Assembly (NCBI RefSeq): GCF_005484585.1
Contig: NZ_CP039435.1
Coordinates: forward strand, 930,001-994,000
DNA length: 64,000 nt
Reading direction: 5' to 3'
From: Brevundimonas sp. SGAir0440
GTDB lineage: Bacteria > Pseudomonadota > Alphaproteobacteria > Caulobacterales > Caulobacteraceae
The notes beneath the pieces were generated by a model. That model searched no databases. It was given only the letters and a program-made list of their open reading frames with translations, and was not told the DNA's origin. This document shows, in pieces, positions 8,539 to 17,700 of the stretch; position 1 is the first letter of the stretch; the number at the start of each line of letters is the position of its first letter. The translations under genes were made by a program, and so were the position numbers.

Positions 8539-9882
8539 TTAATCCCGCTCCACGGATGCACCTTGATGTGGATCAATCACCGGTCGGGGAGAACTGAGGG
8601 CGTCCGCTTCGTCCACTTCGACGGGCGGCCCCGGCGGTGTGACGTCCGGAGCGTCATCTGCGATCGTGCGCGTGTCCGAGGGCGCGACCGCCTCGGCGGG
8701 GGCGGCCTGGGGCTGACGCGTCACCGGAGCCTTTTGGGAGATGTCGGAAGTGATCGCCTCGGCGACGTCCAGAACCAAGGCGCCTAGCGGCAGGTCGGAG
8801 CTTCCCGACAAGCCCGGGCCGGACACCAGGCTGCTGCCCAGCAGCCGGACCACCTCGGGGCTCTCTGAGAAGACTGAATGGTTCAGCCGGTCACGGCCGC
8901 GGACATCGGCCAGATTGATGACGGTGACGCCGCCGGTCCGCTCCAGCTGGCTGCGGATAGGCTCCTCGGACGGGTCGAGGGCGCCGACGCGTTGCACGCC
9001 TCCGGCAAGCAGGCGCGAAACCCGCAGGGCCTGGTCGTCGCGCGAGACCAGGAAGGTGAAATGGGGCCGGTCAGGGCCCAGAACCGCGACCTGCTGGGCG
9101 AAGACGTCCACGTCCAGGTCCGGCGCGGCGAGGATCACATTCTCGATCTTTGGGTCGACCCGTCCCTCGCGGATCGCGTACTGGCGCAGCGCCTCGACCG
9201 CGATCCAGCTGCCCATCGAATGAGCCATGACGGTGACCTCGGTCACATTCGGATTGCGCGCGGCCAGCCGGAGCAACTGTTCCAGGGCGTCGCGTGAATA
9301 GTTGGCGCTTTCCCTATCGTAGACATAGGCATAGATCCGGCCCAGCGAGGGCCATGTGAACAGTACCGGCGCGGCCTGGATGCCGGAATCATTCGTCAGC
9401 TGGGCGAGGGAATAGACGGCCCGGTCGAACGGCACATTGAAGCCGTGCACGAAAATCAGCAGGCGGCCTTCCTTCAGCTGCGCGTTCATCCACGCCTCGG
9501 CCGAGGCGTCGTCGACGACCGGATCGATGGAGAGGGTGGCGAACTCCCGCGCGGGATCGGCCTCGCGCCGACGCGGCCATTCGACGGCGCCGATCTGGTG
9601 GGCAGGAGGGATCGAGACGTCGACCACCATGGCCGTCAGGTGTTCCCCCCTCTTGCCTGAATAGACCACGCCCGGCGCCTCGGTTGGGGCGCGCGTGGAA
9701 TAGACCAGCATGCTGACCTCCTGGGCGCCCGGCGGGGGCGTGGCGATCGGCAGCAGCACGCCGGAGGGTGCGGTCGCGCAGGCCTGCACCCCCAAGCCGA
9801 GAAACAGCAGCGGGCCCAGCGCCAGGGCGCGGCGGAGGGGCAAGGAGCCTAAGATCGCCCCGACCGTTCGAAAGGGAACCAT
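8539..9882 (-). CDS. alpha/beta hydrolase lipoprotein (DUF900-like)
   Basis: A 447-residue protein with a lipoprotein-type N-terminus (GPLLFLGLGVQAC, lipobox Cys near residue 35), so probably membrane-anchored on the periplasmic side. The core is an alpha/beta hydrolase of the DUF900 type: an oxyanion-region strand LLIFVHGFNVPFDRAVYSLAQL, the nucleophile elbow AHSMGS (Ser about 222), and AAPDLDVDVFAQQV carrying the probable acid residue. The C-terminal 90 residues are proline- and acid-rich and look disordered. It is divergent from the DUF4105 gene. Substrate unknown. Confidence 0.8.
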   Translation of the reverse strand: MVPFRTVGAILGSLPLRRALALGPLLFLGLGVQACATAPSGVLLPIATPPPGAQEVSMLVYSTRAPTEAPGVVYSGKRGEHLTAMVVDVSIPPAHQIGAVEWPRRREADPAREFATLSIDPVVDDASAEAWMNAQLKEGRLLIFVHGFNVPFDRAVYSLAQLTNDSGIQAAPVLFTWPSLGRIYAYVYDRESANYSRDALEQLLRLAARNPNVTEVTVMAHSMGSWIAVEALRQYAIREGRVDPKIENVILAAPDLDVDVFAQQVAVLGPDRPHFTFLVSRDDQALRVSRLLAGGVQRVGALDPSEEPIRSQLERTGGVTVINLADVRGRDRLNHSVFSESPEVVRLLGSSLVSGPGLSGSSDLPLGALVLDVAEAITSDISQKAPVTRQPQAAPAEAVAPSDTRTIADDAPDVTPPGPPVEVDEADALSSPRPVIDPHQGASVERD

Positions 9883-9998
9883 TGATCACACGCCTGGATG
9901 TCGCTACCGAGTATTGAAACTCGACGTATCATTTGGATTTGCCCCGATCCAGTCGGATTATGGGTGTCTAGCGATGCAAGGATGACCCGGGGCAACAA

Positions 9999-11000
9999 GT
10001 GTTGAATCGAGCAGCGCGCGTCGCGGCGAGCCTTCTCATTGTCGTCCTGGCGGTCTTCTGCGGCCTGGCGATCCGCTACTGGATTCCTTGGCCGGCATGG
10101 CTGCGGGATGTGGGCGCCCTGCTGTTTCCGGTCGCAGTCCTGGGGCTGTGGTTCGCGCCAGGACGGTTGAGGCGCGCGCGGCGGGGAATGGGAGCGGTCC
10201 TGCTGGCGGTCCTGTTGGGCGCCTACTGGACCAAGGCGCCGGTCGCGCAGAACTGGCGTGACCTGCACGCCGAGGAAGCCTGGGCGGTGATCGACGGCGA
10301 CCGGGCGACCATCCACAATTTCCGCGACGCCTTGCACGACCCTGGCGTCGCCTCGACCCCGCGCTGGACGACGCAGACCTTCGATCTGTCGACCCTTGAG
10401 GGGATGGATCTGATCCTCCAGCCGTTCGGCGACCTGAAGGCGATGGAGCATGTGATGCTGTCGTTCCGGTTCGCCGACGGCCGCCACGTCGTCGTCTCCA
10501 TGGAGGCGCGCCAGGCGAGCGGCGCCGAGTTCGACCCCCTAGCGGGCTTCTTCCGGCGCGACCCCATCTATCCGGAACTGGCCACCGAGCGCGACCTGTT
10601 CTGGGAGCGGTTGGCCAGGACGCCGCCGGACGAGATCCAGATCTATCCGATCCGCCAGAGCCCTGAGGTCGTCCGCGTTTATTTCGAGCGCATCCTGCGG
10701 TTCACGACCCAGGTTCACGAGCGCCCCAAGTTCTATTCGACCCTGACCGAGAGCTGCATGACCTCCTTCATCAACCTGGCGCCCGAACGTTTCGCCTCGG
10801 TGCCATGGTATGATTTGAGGCGCTGGATTCCCGGCTATGCCCTGCCGCTGTTCCAGCAGCTGGGTCTCGTCGACGACACCATCCCCGCCGATGCGCTGGC
10901 GCGGGTCAGCAGCCTGCCAACCGATGTTCGACCCCCGTCGGAGTTTCCTGACGATGCGTCCTGGAGCGCCTATCTCCGAGCGCAGCTTGCAGCAAAGTGA
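9999..11000 (+). CDS. DUF4105 membrane protein
   Basis: A 333-residue protein starting at GTG (9999). Two N-terminal membrane segments (ASLLIVVLAVFCGLAIRYWI, then VGALLFPVAVLGLWFA) and a third hydrophobic stretch (GAVLLAVLLGAYW) precede a soluble domain of about 230 residues. That domain has the DUF4105 pattern: WAVIDGDRATIHNFRD, a strand with SFRFADGRHVVVSMEAR, and a cysteine-bearing segment KFYSTLTESCMTSFINL where many family members have NNCTT. The family is predicted to be periplasmic or membrane-associated, with a papain-like fold suspected. Role unknown. Confidence 0.75.
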   Translation: MLNRAARVAASLLIVVLAVFCGLAIRYWIPWPAWLRDVGALLFPVAVLGLWFAPGRLRRARRGMGAVLLAVLLGAYWTKAPVAQNWRDLHAEEAWAVIDGDRATIHNFRDALHDPGVASTPRWTTQTFDLSTLEGMDLILQPFGDLKAMEHVMLSFRFADGRHVVVSMEARQASGAEFDPLAGFFRRDPIYPELATERDLFWERLARTPPDEIQIYPIRQSPEVVRVYFERILRFTTQVHERPKFYSTLTESCMTSFINLAPERFASVPWYDLRRWIPGYALPLFQQLGLVDDTIPADALARVSSLPTDVRPPSEFPDDASWSAYLRAQLAAK

Positions 11001-11048
11001 TCCGCAGCGGCGTTTCTCGGTGCAAGCTTGATATCCATGGCTGCGCAG

Positions 11049-11068
11049 ATATATGGCTAGCCATATAT
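11049..11068. promoter_or_regulatory. candidate OhrR operator, perfect 20-bp palindrome
   Basis: ATATATGGCTAGCCATATAT is a perfect palindrome ending 14 bases before the ohr start. OhrR is a MarR-family repressor that binds AT-rich palindromes in ohr promoters, and its gene is the next one downstream, so this is very probably its operator. Confidence 0.75.
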
Positions 11069-11082
11069 TTCTGTTGGAGGGA

Positions 11083-11511
11083 ATGATGAGCGCTCTTTAT
11101 ACGACCACGGTACACGCGGTCGGCGGCCGCGCCGGCTCTGTTCGCAGCGAGGACGGATTGCTCGCCCTTCCGCTCGCCCTGCCCCGAAGCCTTGGCGGCA
11201 AGGGAGACGCGACCAATCCGGAACAGCTGTTCGCCGCAGGTTACGCCGCCTGCTTCGGCAACGCCGTGATCCACATCACCCGCAATCGGGAAAGGAAAAT
11301 CGGAGACGACGCCGTCGAGGTCACCGCGACCGTGGGCATGGAGCCCAATGCCGGTGGGGCGTTCGCCCTTACCGTGGCGCTCGATGTCACCATCGCTGGC
11401 GTCGATCAGGAGATGGCCGAAGCGATCGTCGAGGAGGCGCACAAGGTCTGCCCCTATTCGAACGCGACCCGGGGCAATATCGAGGTCGCGCTTTCGGTGA
11501 AGACCCGGTGA
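11083..11511 (+). CDS. ohr: organic hydroperoxide resistance protein Ohr
   Basis: A 142-residue OsmC/Ohr-family thiol peroxidase that reduces organic hydroperoxides. The catalytic cysteine lies in GYAACFGNAV and the resolving cysteine in HKVCPYSNATRGN. The N-terminal LYTTTVHAVGGRAGSVRS is characteristic. Two adjacent ATGs (11083, 11086) follow a GGAGG site; either could start the protein, and I report the first. An in-frame ATG inside the upstream palindrome (11053) is unlikely because it has no ribosome-binding site. The stop overlaps the ohrR start (GTGA), so the pair is coupled and controlled by OhrR. Confidence 0.93.
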   Translation: MMSALYTTTVHAVGGRAGSVRSEDGLLALPLALPRSLGGKGDATNPEQLFAAGYAACFGNAVIHITRNRERKIGDDAVEVTATVGMEPNAGGAFALTVALDVTIAGVDQEMAEAIVEEAHKVCPYSNATRGNIEVALSVKTR

Positions 11512-11978
11512 ACTCCGGCGCCGATGCGGCCGGGCGAGGAGGGGAAGACCCGCTCCGGCTCGACCAGCAGGTGTGTTTTCCGCTTTATGCGGCGACGAAC
11601 CTGCTGCAACGGCTCTACAAGCCGCTTTTGGAGCCGCTTGGCCTGACATACGCGCAATATCTGGTGGTGCTCGTATTATCGGCGCAGGCGCCGATTTCCG
11701 TAGGAGAGCTGGGCGCCTGCCTTCACCTCGATATTGGGACCTTGAGCCCGCTTTTGAAGCGCATGGAGCGGGCCGGTTGCATCAAAAGACGGCGTGACGC
11801 CGACGACAAGCGCCGCGTCCTCCTTACTCTCACGTCGCGTGGCTGCGCCCTGCATGATCGCGCCAGAAGCATTCCAGCGGAGCTTGCAAAGAAAGCGGGC
11901 TTGAAACCGGCCCAAATCAATGACCTGCGCGAGCAGGCGCAAAGGCTGATAAAACAGTTAGATGGCGCCTTGGCTTAG
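11508..11978 (+). CDS. ohrR: MarR-family organic-hydroperoxide sensor OhrR
   Basis: A 156-residue MarR-family repressor. The peroxide-sensing cysteine is in LDQQVCFPLYAATN near residue 23, the position equivalent to the reactive Cys of known OhrR proteins. The winged helix follows (SVGELGACLHLDIGTLSPLLKRMERAGCIKR, then DDKRRVLLTLT). The GTG start at 11508 is inside the ohr stop overlap. In the known mechanism, oxidation of the cysteine releases the repressor and derepresses ohr. The palindrome at 11049-11068 is the expected binding site. Confidence 0.92.
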   Translation: MNSGADAAGRGGEDPLRLDQQVCFPLYAATNLLQRLYKPLLEPLGLTYAQYLVVLVLSAQAPISVGELGACLHLDIGTLSPLLKRMERAGCIKRRRDADDKRRVLLTLTSRGCALHDRARSIPAELAKKAGLKPAQINDLREQAQRLIKQLDGALA

Positions 11979-11987
11979 GCTCAGAGC

Positions 11988-12160
11988 TCAAAGCCAGAAG
12001 AGCAAGGTTGCGGCGAGGGCTATGGCGGGCAGGGAGACCTTCGGGCATCGATCATAGCAAGTGCCGATGCGCCGCCAGTCTTTTAGGCGACCGAAGATGA
12101 TCTCGATGCGGTTTTCGCTTGTAGCGACGCCTGTCATACCGGATGGACTCGGTACGGGTT
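11988..12160 (-). pseudogene. 3' remnant of an IS5-family transposase
   Basis: The minus strand encodes RIEIIFGRLKDWRRIGT, then YDRCPKVSLPAIALAATLLFWL and a stop at 11988, the classic C-terminus of IS5-family transposases. Just upstream, in another frame, is IRYDRRRYKRK, which belongs to the same protein, so a frameshift lies near 12110. Only about 55 codons remain. Confidence 0.8.
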
Positions 12161-12187
12161 GGCCGATGGTGTTCGGCGTGGCGCGCC

Positions 12188-13327
12188 TCAGACCGAACGA
12201 GGGAGGCGCACGGTGAAGCGGCTGCCTTGGTCCTCGCCCTCGCTGGAGACGGCGATGGAGCCCCGGTGCAGCTCCACCAGCTGTTTGACCAGGGCCAAGC
12301 CGATGCCGAGCCCCTCGGACGACCGCGTGTCGGGGCCTGGAACCTGGGTGTAGAGGGCGAAGATTCTCTCCTGCATCTCGGGTGGGACGCCCACGCCATT
12401 GTCCTCGACCTCGATCTGGACGAAGTCGGCCTCCAGTCCCGCCGACAGCCGGAGTTCGCCACCGGCGGGGGTGTATTTGGCGGCGTTGGTCAGAAGGTTG
12501 CTGACGACCTGCGACAGTCGCGTGAAGTCCCCCGCGATCCACGCCGGCTCGTCCGGCAGCTCCACGGTCAGCGCATGCAGCCCGGCGTCGATCTTCGGAC
12601 GGCTTGTGTCGATCGCCGACTCCAGCACGGCCTGCAGCGACACGCGTTCCAGACGCAGGGCGATCTTGCCTTGGTCGATGCGCGACACGTCGAGCAAATC
12701 CTCGATCAGGCGCGACAGATGCAGCACCTGGGTGCCCATCCGTTCGCGGATCACCCCGGCCTTGGACCCGTCCGCCTCGCGCTCCAGAAGTTGCAGCCCG
12801 GCCCTCAGCGCCATCAGAGGATTGCGCAGCTCATGGCCCAGGACGGCCAGGAACTCGTCCTTGCGGCGGTCGGCCGCCCTCAACTGGGCGGCGTAGGCTT
12901 CGAGTTCGTCGCGCTGGCGCAACATCTGGCGGCGCTGATCGAAGAGGTCGAAGAAGACCTCGGCCTTGCTGCTCAGGATGTCGGCTTCGATCGGCTTCTG
13001 AATGAAGTCCACCGCCCCGGCCTCATAGCCGCGGAAGCGTCGCTGGTGGTCCGCGCTGCCCGCCGTGACGAAGATGATGGGCACGTGGCGCGTCCGCGTC
13101 GATCCCCGCATGTATTCGGCCAGTTGGAAGCCGTCCATGCCGGGCATCTGCACGTCGAGCAACGCCAGGGCGACGTCATGCGCGAGCAGCAGTTCCAGCG
13201 CCTCGTCGCCGGTGCGGGCCTTGAGGAACGTCAGGCCGTCGCGCCGAAGCAGGGCCTCGAGCGCGAGCAGATTTTCCTGCAGATCGTCCACCAGGAGGAC
13301 GGGGATGGGATCGTCGGTCTGGGTCAT
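12188..13327 (-). CDS. response regulator-histidine kinase fusion
   Basis: A 379-residue soluble protein with an N-terminal receiver domain (PVLLVDDLQENLLALEALL, phospho-acceptor in ALLDVQMPGMDGF, Lys in FIQKPIEAD). A coiled linker follows, then a HisKA domain with the phospho-acceptor in FLAVLGHELRNPLMAL (about residue 165) and a HATPase domain (N-box NLLTNAAKYTPAGGEL, G1 DNGVGVP, G2 GLGIGLALVKQL). It is the last gene of a leftward signalling operon and overlaps cheB by four bases. It probably receives phosphate or protein input from the large hybrid kinase upstream; the target is unknown. Confidence 0.92.
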   Translation of the reverse strand: MTQTDDPIPVLLVDDLQENLLALEALLRRDGLTFLKARTGDEALELLLAHDVALALLDVQMPGMDGFQLAEYMRGSTRTRHVPIIFVTAGSADHQRRFRGYEAGAVDFIQKPIEADILSSKAEVFFDLFDQRRQMLRQRDELEAYAAQLRAADRRKDEFLAVLGHELRNPLMALRAGLQLLEREADGSKAGVIRERMGTQVLHLSRLIEDLLDVSRIDQGKIALRLERVSLQAVLESAIDTSRPKIDAGLHALTVELPDEPAWIAGDFTRLSQVVSNLLTNAAKYTPAGGELRLSAGLEADFVQIEVEDNGVGVPPEMQERIFALYTQVPGPDTRSSEGLGIGLALVKQLVELHRGSIAVSSEGEDQGSRFTVRLPRSV

Positions 13328-13893
13328 CCGGGCATCCGTGCAAGGTGGTCGGCGATGGCGTCGAGATCGAGGACCCGGGCGGGGCAGGCGGCCAGGGCGG
13401 CCTCGGGCATGGTCGAGGCGTAGGCCTGTCTCGGATCCTCGACGATCGTTTCACCGCCCGCCGTCGCCACGGCCTGCAACCCCGCGGCGCCGTCGGTGTT
13501 GGCGCCGGTCAGGATCACCCCGGTCAGACCCGCGCCATAGGCGTCGGCCGCGCTCTCGAACAACACGTCGATCGACGGGCGGGAATAGTTGACCAGCTCG
13601 TCCGACGACAGGGCCAGGCTTCCGTCGCGTTCGACCAGCAGGTGATAGTCCGAGGGCGCGAAATAGACCACGCCGGCCGCGGCCGGCTCCTTGTCTTCGG
13701 CCTCCTTGACGCGAACGCGGCAGCGCGACTGCAGCAGAGGCGCGAGGACGTTGTCCCGGTCGGCCGGGACATGCACCGCCACCAACACCGGCGCCGGAAA
13801 CTCCGCCGGCAGGGCGGGCAGGATCTTCAGCAGGGCCTGGACCGCCCCGGCCGAGGCGCCGATGACGACGGCGCGTGTCTCGTTCGTCGTCAT
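13324..13893 (-). CDS. cheB: CheB-type methylesterase domain protein without receiver
   Basis: A 189-residue protein consisting only of the CheB catalytic domain. The active-site serine is in VIGASAGAVQAL, the histidine in VAVHVPADRDNVLAPLL, and the aspartate in LTGANTDGAAGLQAV, where classical CheB has GMGDDGA. Chemotaxis CheB proteins carry an N-terminal receiver, which is absent here. Together with CheR this suggests reversible glutamyl methylation of a non-canonical receptor or kinase, not flagellar chemotaxis. It overlaps both neighbours by four bases. Confidence 0.88.
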   Translation of the reverse strand: MTTNETRAVVIGASAGAVQALLKILPALPAEFPAPVLVAVHVPADRDNVLAPLLQSRCRVRVKEAEDKEPAAAGVVYFAPSDYHLLVERDGSLALSSDELVNYSRPSIDVLFESAADAYGAGLTGVILTGANTDGAAGLQAVATAGGETIVEDPRQAYASTMPEAALAACPARVLDLDAIADHLARMPG

Positions 13894-14729
13894 GCCGCGC
13901 GCTTCCTGTAGATCTTCTCCTCGCGCACGAACTCGCCGAAGGCGTCGGCGTGGGCGGAGAAGCGCAGGCTTTCCTTCGCCCCCAGGCCGAGGAAGCCGTT
14001 GCGGGGCAGGGCGTCGCGAAACAGGCCGATCGCCCGGTCCTGCAGCGCCCGGTCGAAATAGATCATGACATTGCGGCAGGAGATCAGCTGCATCTCGGCG
14101 AAGACGGCGTCGGTCACCAGGCTGTGGTCGGAGAAGACGACCCGGCTCCGCAGGCTCTTGTCGAACACCGCCCGGCCGTAGTCGGCGGTGTAGTAGTCCG
14201 ACAGCGACGAGCGCCCGCCGGACTTCTGGTGGTTCTCGGTGAAGGTCCGCATCCGGTCGAGCGGATAGACGCCGGCCTCCGCGATGCGCAGCGCCTCGGG
14301 ATTGATGTCGGTCGCATAAAAGAGGGTGCGATCGTAGAGCCCCTCCTCGCGGAACAGGATGGCCAGCGAATAGACCTCCTCCCCATGGCTGCAGCCGGCC
14401 ACCCAGACCTTCAGGGACGGATAGGTGCGCAGGTGCGGCAGCACCGTCTCGCGCAGCGCCCGGAAGTAGGACGGATCGCGAAACATTTCGCTGACCTGCA
14501 CCGTCAGATAGCCGAGCAGGCGCGGCAACATGCCGGGATTATGCAGTACCGCGTCCTGCAACGCCGACAGCGTGGGATAGCCCATCTGCTCGCGGGCCTG
14601 GACCAGGCGGCGCTTGATCGAGGCTCGCGCATAGCGGCGGAAGTCGTAGTGATAGCGCTGGAAGAGGCCCTCCAGCAGCAGCGCGATCTCGAGGTCCTCG
14701 ACGCTGTCGGGCGCGGGCAGGGGGCTCAC
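13890..14729 (-). CDS. cheR: CheR-type protein-glutamate methyltransferase
   Basis: A 279-residue SAM-dependent methyltransferase. The N-terminal helical domain (IALLLEGLFQRYHYDFRRYARASIKRRL) is followed by VSEMFRDPSYFRAL, the SAM-binding loop VWVAGCSHGEEVYSLAILF, FYATDINPEALRIAEAGVYP, and ISCRNVMIYFDRALQ. I chose GTG at 14729 because it overlaps the stop of the hybrid-kinase gene (GTGA) and gives a normal family length; a GTG four codons upstream is also possible. It is paired with the CheB-domain gene next to it. The methyl-accepting substrate is not in the window. Confidence 0.88.
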   Translation of the reverse strand: MSPLPAPDSVEDLEIALLLEGLFQRYHYDFRRYARASIKRRLVQAREQMGYPTLSALQDAVLHNPGMLPRLLGYLTVQVSEMFRDPSYFRALRETVLPHLRTYPSLKVWVAGCSHGEEVYSLAILFREEGLYDRTLFYATDINPEALRIAEAGVYPLDRMRTFTENHQKSGGRSSLSDYYTADYGRAVFDKSLRSRVVFSDHSLVTDAVFAEMQLISCRNVMIYFDRALQDRAIGLFRDALPRNGFLGLGAKESLRFSAHADAFGEFVREEKIYRKRAA

Positions 14730-17700
14730 CGGGGCATCCACACGCGCACCAGCGACAGCAGCTTGTCCACGTCGATCGGCTTGGCCATGTAGTCGTTGGC
14801 GCCGGCGTCCAGGCAACGCGCCTGATCGTCCGGCATGGCCTTGGCGGTCAGCATCAGGATCGGCAACTGGGCCCAGCGCGCGTCGGCGCGGATCTTCGTC
14901 GTCGCCGTGAGGCCGTCCATCACCGGCATCATCACGTCCATCAGCACCAGGTCGATGGCCAAGGCCGGATCGGCCTCGGCCGCGGCCAGGGCGTCGATCG
15001 CCTCCTGGCCGTTTCGGGCGATCTCCACCACGGCGCCCCGGGGCTCCAGCACCTGCGTCAGGGAGTAGATGTTGCGCACATCGTCCTCGACGACGAGGAT
15101 GCGACGACCTTCCAGCACGGCGTCGCGGTTGCGCGCCTTCTGGATCATCCGCTGCTGCTCGGGCGGCAGGTCCGACACCACCTGGTGCAGGAACAGCGAC
15201 ACCTCGTCGAGCAGCCGTTCCGGCGACCTGGCCCCCTTGATGATGATGGAACTGGAATAGCGCCGCAGCTGCTGCTCGTGCTCGGGCGACAGGTCCCGGC
15301 CGGTGTAGACGATCACCGGCGGGAAGGCGCGGTCGCCGTCCTGGCTCAGGGTCTCCAGCAGAGAGAACCCCGAGGCGTCCGGCAGGGTCAGGTCCAGCAC
15401 CATGCAGTCGAAAGTCTGACGCGCTAGAGCCTCCAGGCATTCCGCCGCGGTGCCGACGCCGACGATCTCGACCTGGCTCGAGCCCAGCAGCCGTTCTACC
15501 GCGTCGCGCTGGACCGGATCATCCTCGACCACCAGGACCCGGCGGACGGTGCGCGCCAGGGTCTCCTCCAGGTCTGTCAGCACCTCGGCCAAGTCCTCGC
15601 GCCGGACCGGCTTCATCGTATAGCCGCGCGCGCCCAAGGCGAGGGCGGTCTGGCTGTGATCGTCGGCCGAAACGATGTGGATCGGAATGTGCCGCGTACG
15701 GTCGTCGCGCTTGAGGCTGTCGAGCACCGTCAGTCCGGACTGATCCGGCAGGCCGATGTCGAGGACGATGGCGCTGGGGCCGTGACGTCGCGCCAGCGCC
15801 AGCGCCTCCTCGGCGGTGCTCGCCACCAGGCACTGGAAGCCCAGCTCCCGCGCAAGGTCGCGGACGATGGCGGCGAAACGGTCGTCGTCCTCGATCACCA
15901 GCAGCAGGCGCCGCGCGCCCGCGATCCGCTCGCGGTCGTCCTCGATGGCCCGCGGCATGGCCGGGCGCGTCGCGGCAGGCGACAAGGTCGGCGACGGCTC
16001 CTCGCCTGCAGAGGGCGCCTTGGCAGGGACGGGACGCGCGGCCACGGCGTCAGGGTCGTACATCCGAGGCGTCGTCAGGGTGAAGGTGCTGCCCTCGCCG
16101 GGCTTGCTCTCGAGCGCGATGGCGCCGCCGAGCAACCGCGCCAGCTCCCGAGAGATCGACAGGCCCAGACCCGTGCCTCCATAGCGGCGGCTGATGGTGC
16201 CGTCCGCTTGCTGGAAGGCCTCGAACACGCTCGCGTGCTGGTCACGCGAGATGCCGATACCCGTGTCCTTCACCGCGAAGGCCACGCCGTCGCCGTCGGG
16301 CCGGATGGAGAGGCGTACGCCGCCTGTCTCGGTGAATTTGAAGGCGTTCGACAGCAGGTTCTTGAGGATCTGCTCCAGCCGCTGCCGGTCGGTCTCCACG
16401 ATTTCCGGCACGGCCTCGTCGACCTCGACGGCGAACGCCAGGCCGCGTGTTTCCGCCACCGGCTGAAACAGCTGGCGAAGGTCGGCGGCCACGCGCTCGA
16501 CGGAGACGCCCTCGGCGCGCACCTGGACGTGACCGGCCTCGATCTTGGACAGGTCCAGAATGTCGTTGATCAGCGTCAGCAGATCGTCGCCCGAGGCCTG
16601 GATCGTGCGGGCGAACCGCACCTGGTCCTCCGTCAGATTGCCGTCGGCGTTGTCGCCCAGCAGCTTGGCCAGAATCAGCAGCGAGTTCAGCGGCGTGCGC
16701 AGCTCATGCGACATATTGGCGAGGAAGTCCGACTTGTACTGGCTGGCCTGCTCCAGGTCCCGGGCCTGACGCGCCAGGTCGGCGCCGACCTTCTCCAGGT
16801 CGTCGCGCTGCGTCTCGAGGGTCTGGGCCTGCTCCTCGAGCTGGCTGTTGGTCTGTTCGAGTTCGACCTGCTGCTGTTCGAGGCGGACCTGGGATTCCTT
16901 CAGCGCCCGGCCCTGCTCCTCCAGCTCCTCGTTGGAGACGCGCAGCTCCTCGCTCTGCACCTGCAACTCCTCGGCCTGGCGCTGGGTTTCCTCCAGCGCG
17001 TCCTGCAGCTCCGAGCGATAGCGTGCGGACCGCAGCGCCACGCCGACCGCGTCGGCGGCCGCCTCAAGCAGTTCCCTCACGAGGGCGCCCGGCGGATGAA
17101 GGAAGCCGAGTTCGATCACGCCGTTGACCGACCCGTCGACGCGGGCCGGGGCGATGAGCAGGTGCCGCGGGGTGTCGCGGCCCAGGGCCGAACCGATGGT
17201 CAGATAGCCTTCCGGCACCTCGGACAGCAGCACCGGACGGCCGTCGGCCGCGACCTGGCCGAGCAACCCTTCCTTGAGGCGGAAGGTCTCCGGCGTCGGC
17301 GCGTCGGCGGGAACGCCGAGCGCGCCGGCCCGCTGGAAGCGGTCGCCCTGGCCGGCGAACAGCACCGCCGCCTGCGAGCCGACGTAACGCGACAGGAAGG
17401 CCAGGACATTGTCGGCCAGCTGTTCCAGCGTCAGGTCGCCGCTGACGGCCTCGGCCAGACCGACCTGGCCCGATCGCAGCCAATCCTGCCGCGCCCGCGC
17501 GCGGGCGCTGCGGCGAATCAGCAGAAAGACGCTCACGGTCAGGACGCCGCCCAGCAGCGCCGACAGGATCCCGCTCAGGACGGCCGTTCGATACGCGACC
17601 TCCATCTGCGCAAGCCAGTCCTGCCGCTGCCGCAGACCCTCGGCCCGCACCGCGGCGACCCGCTCCCGGATGGCCTCCATCTCCGTCTTGCCCCGATCGG

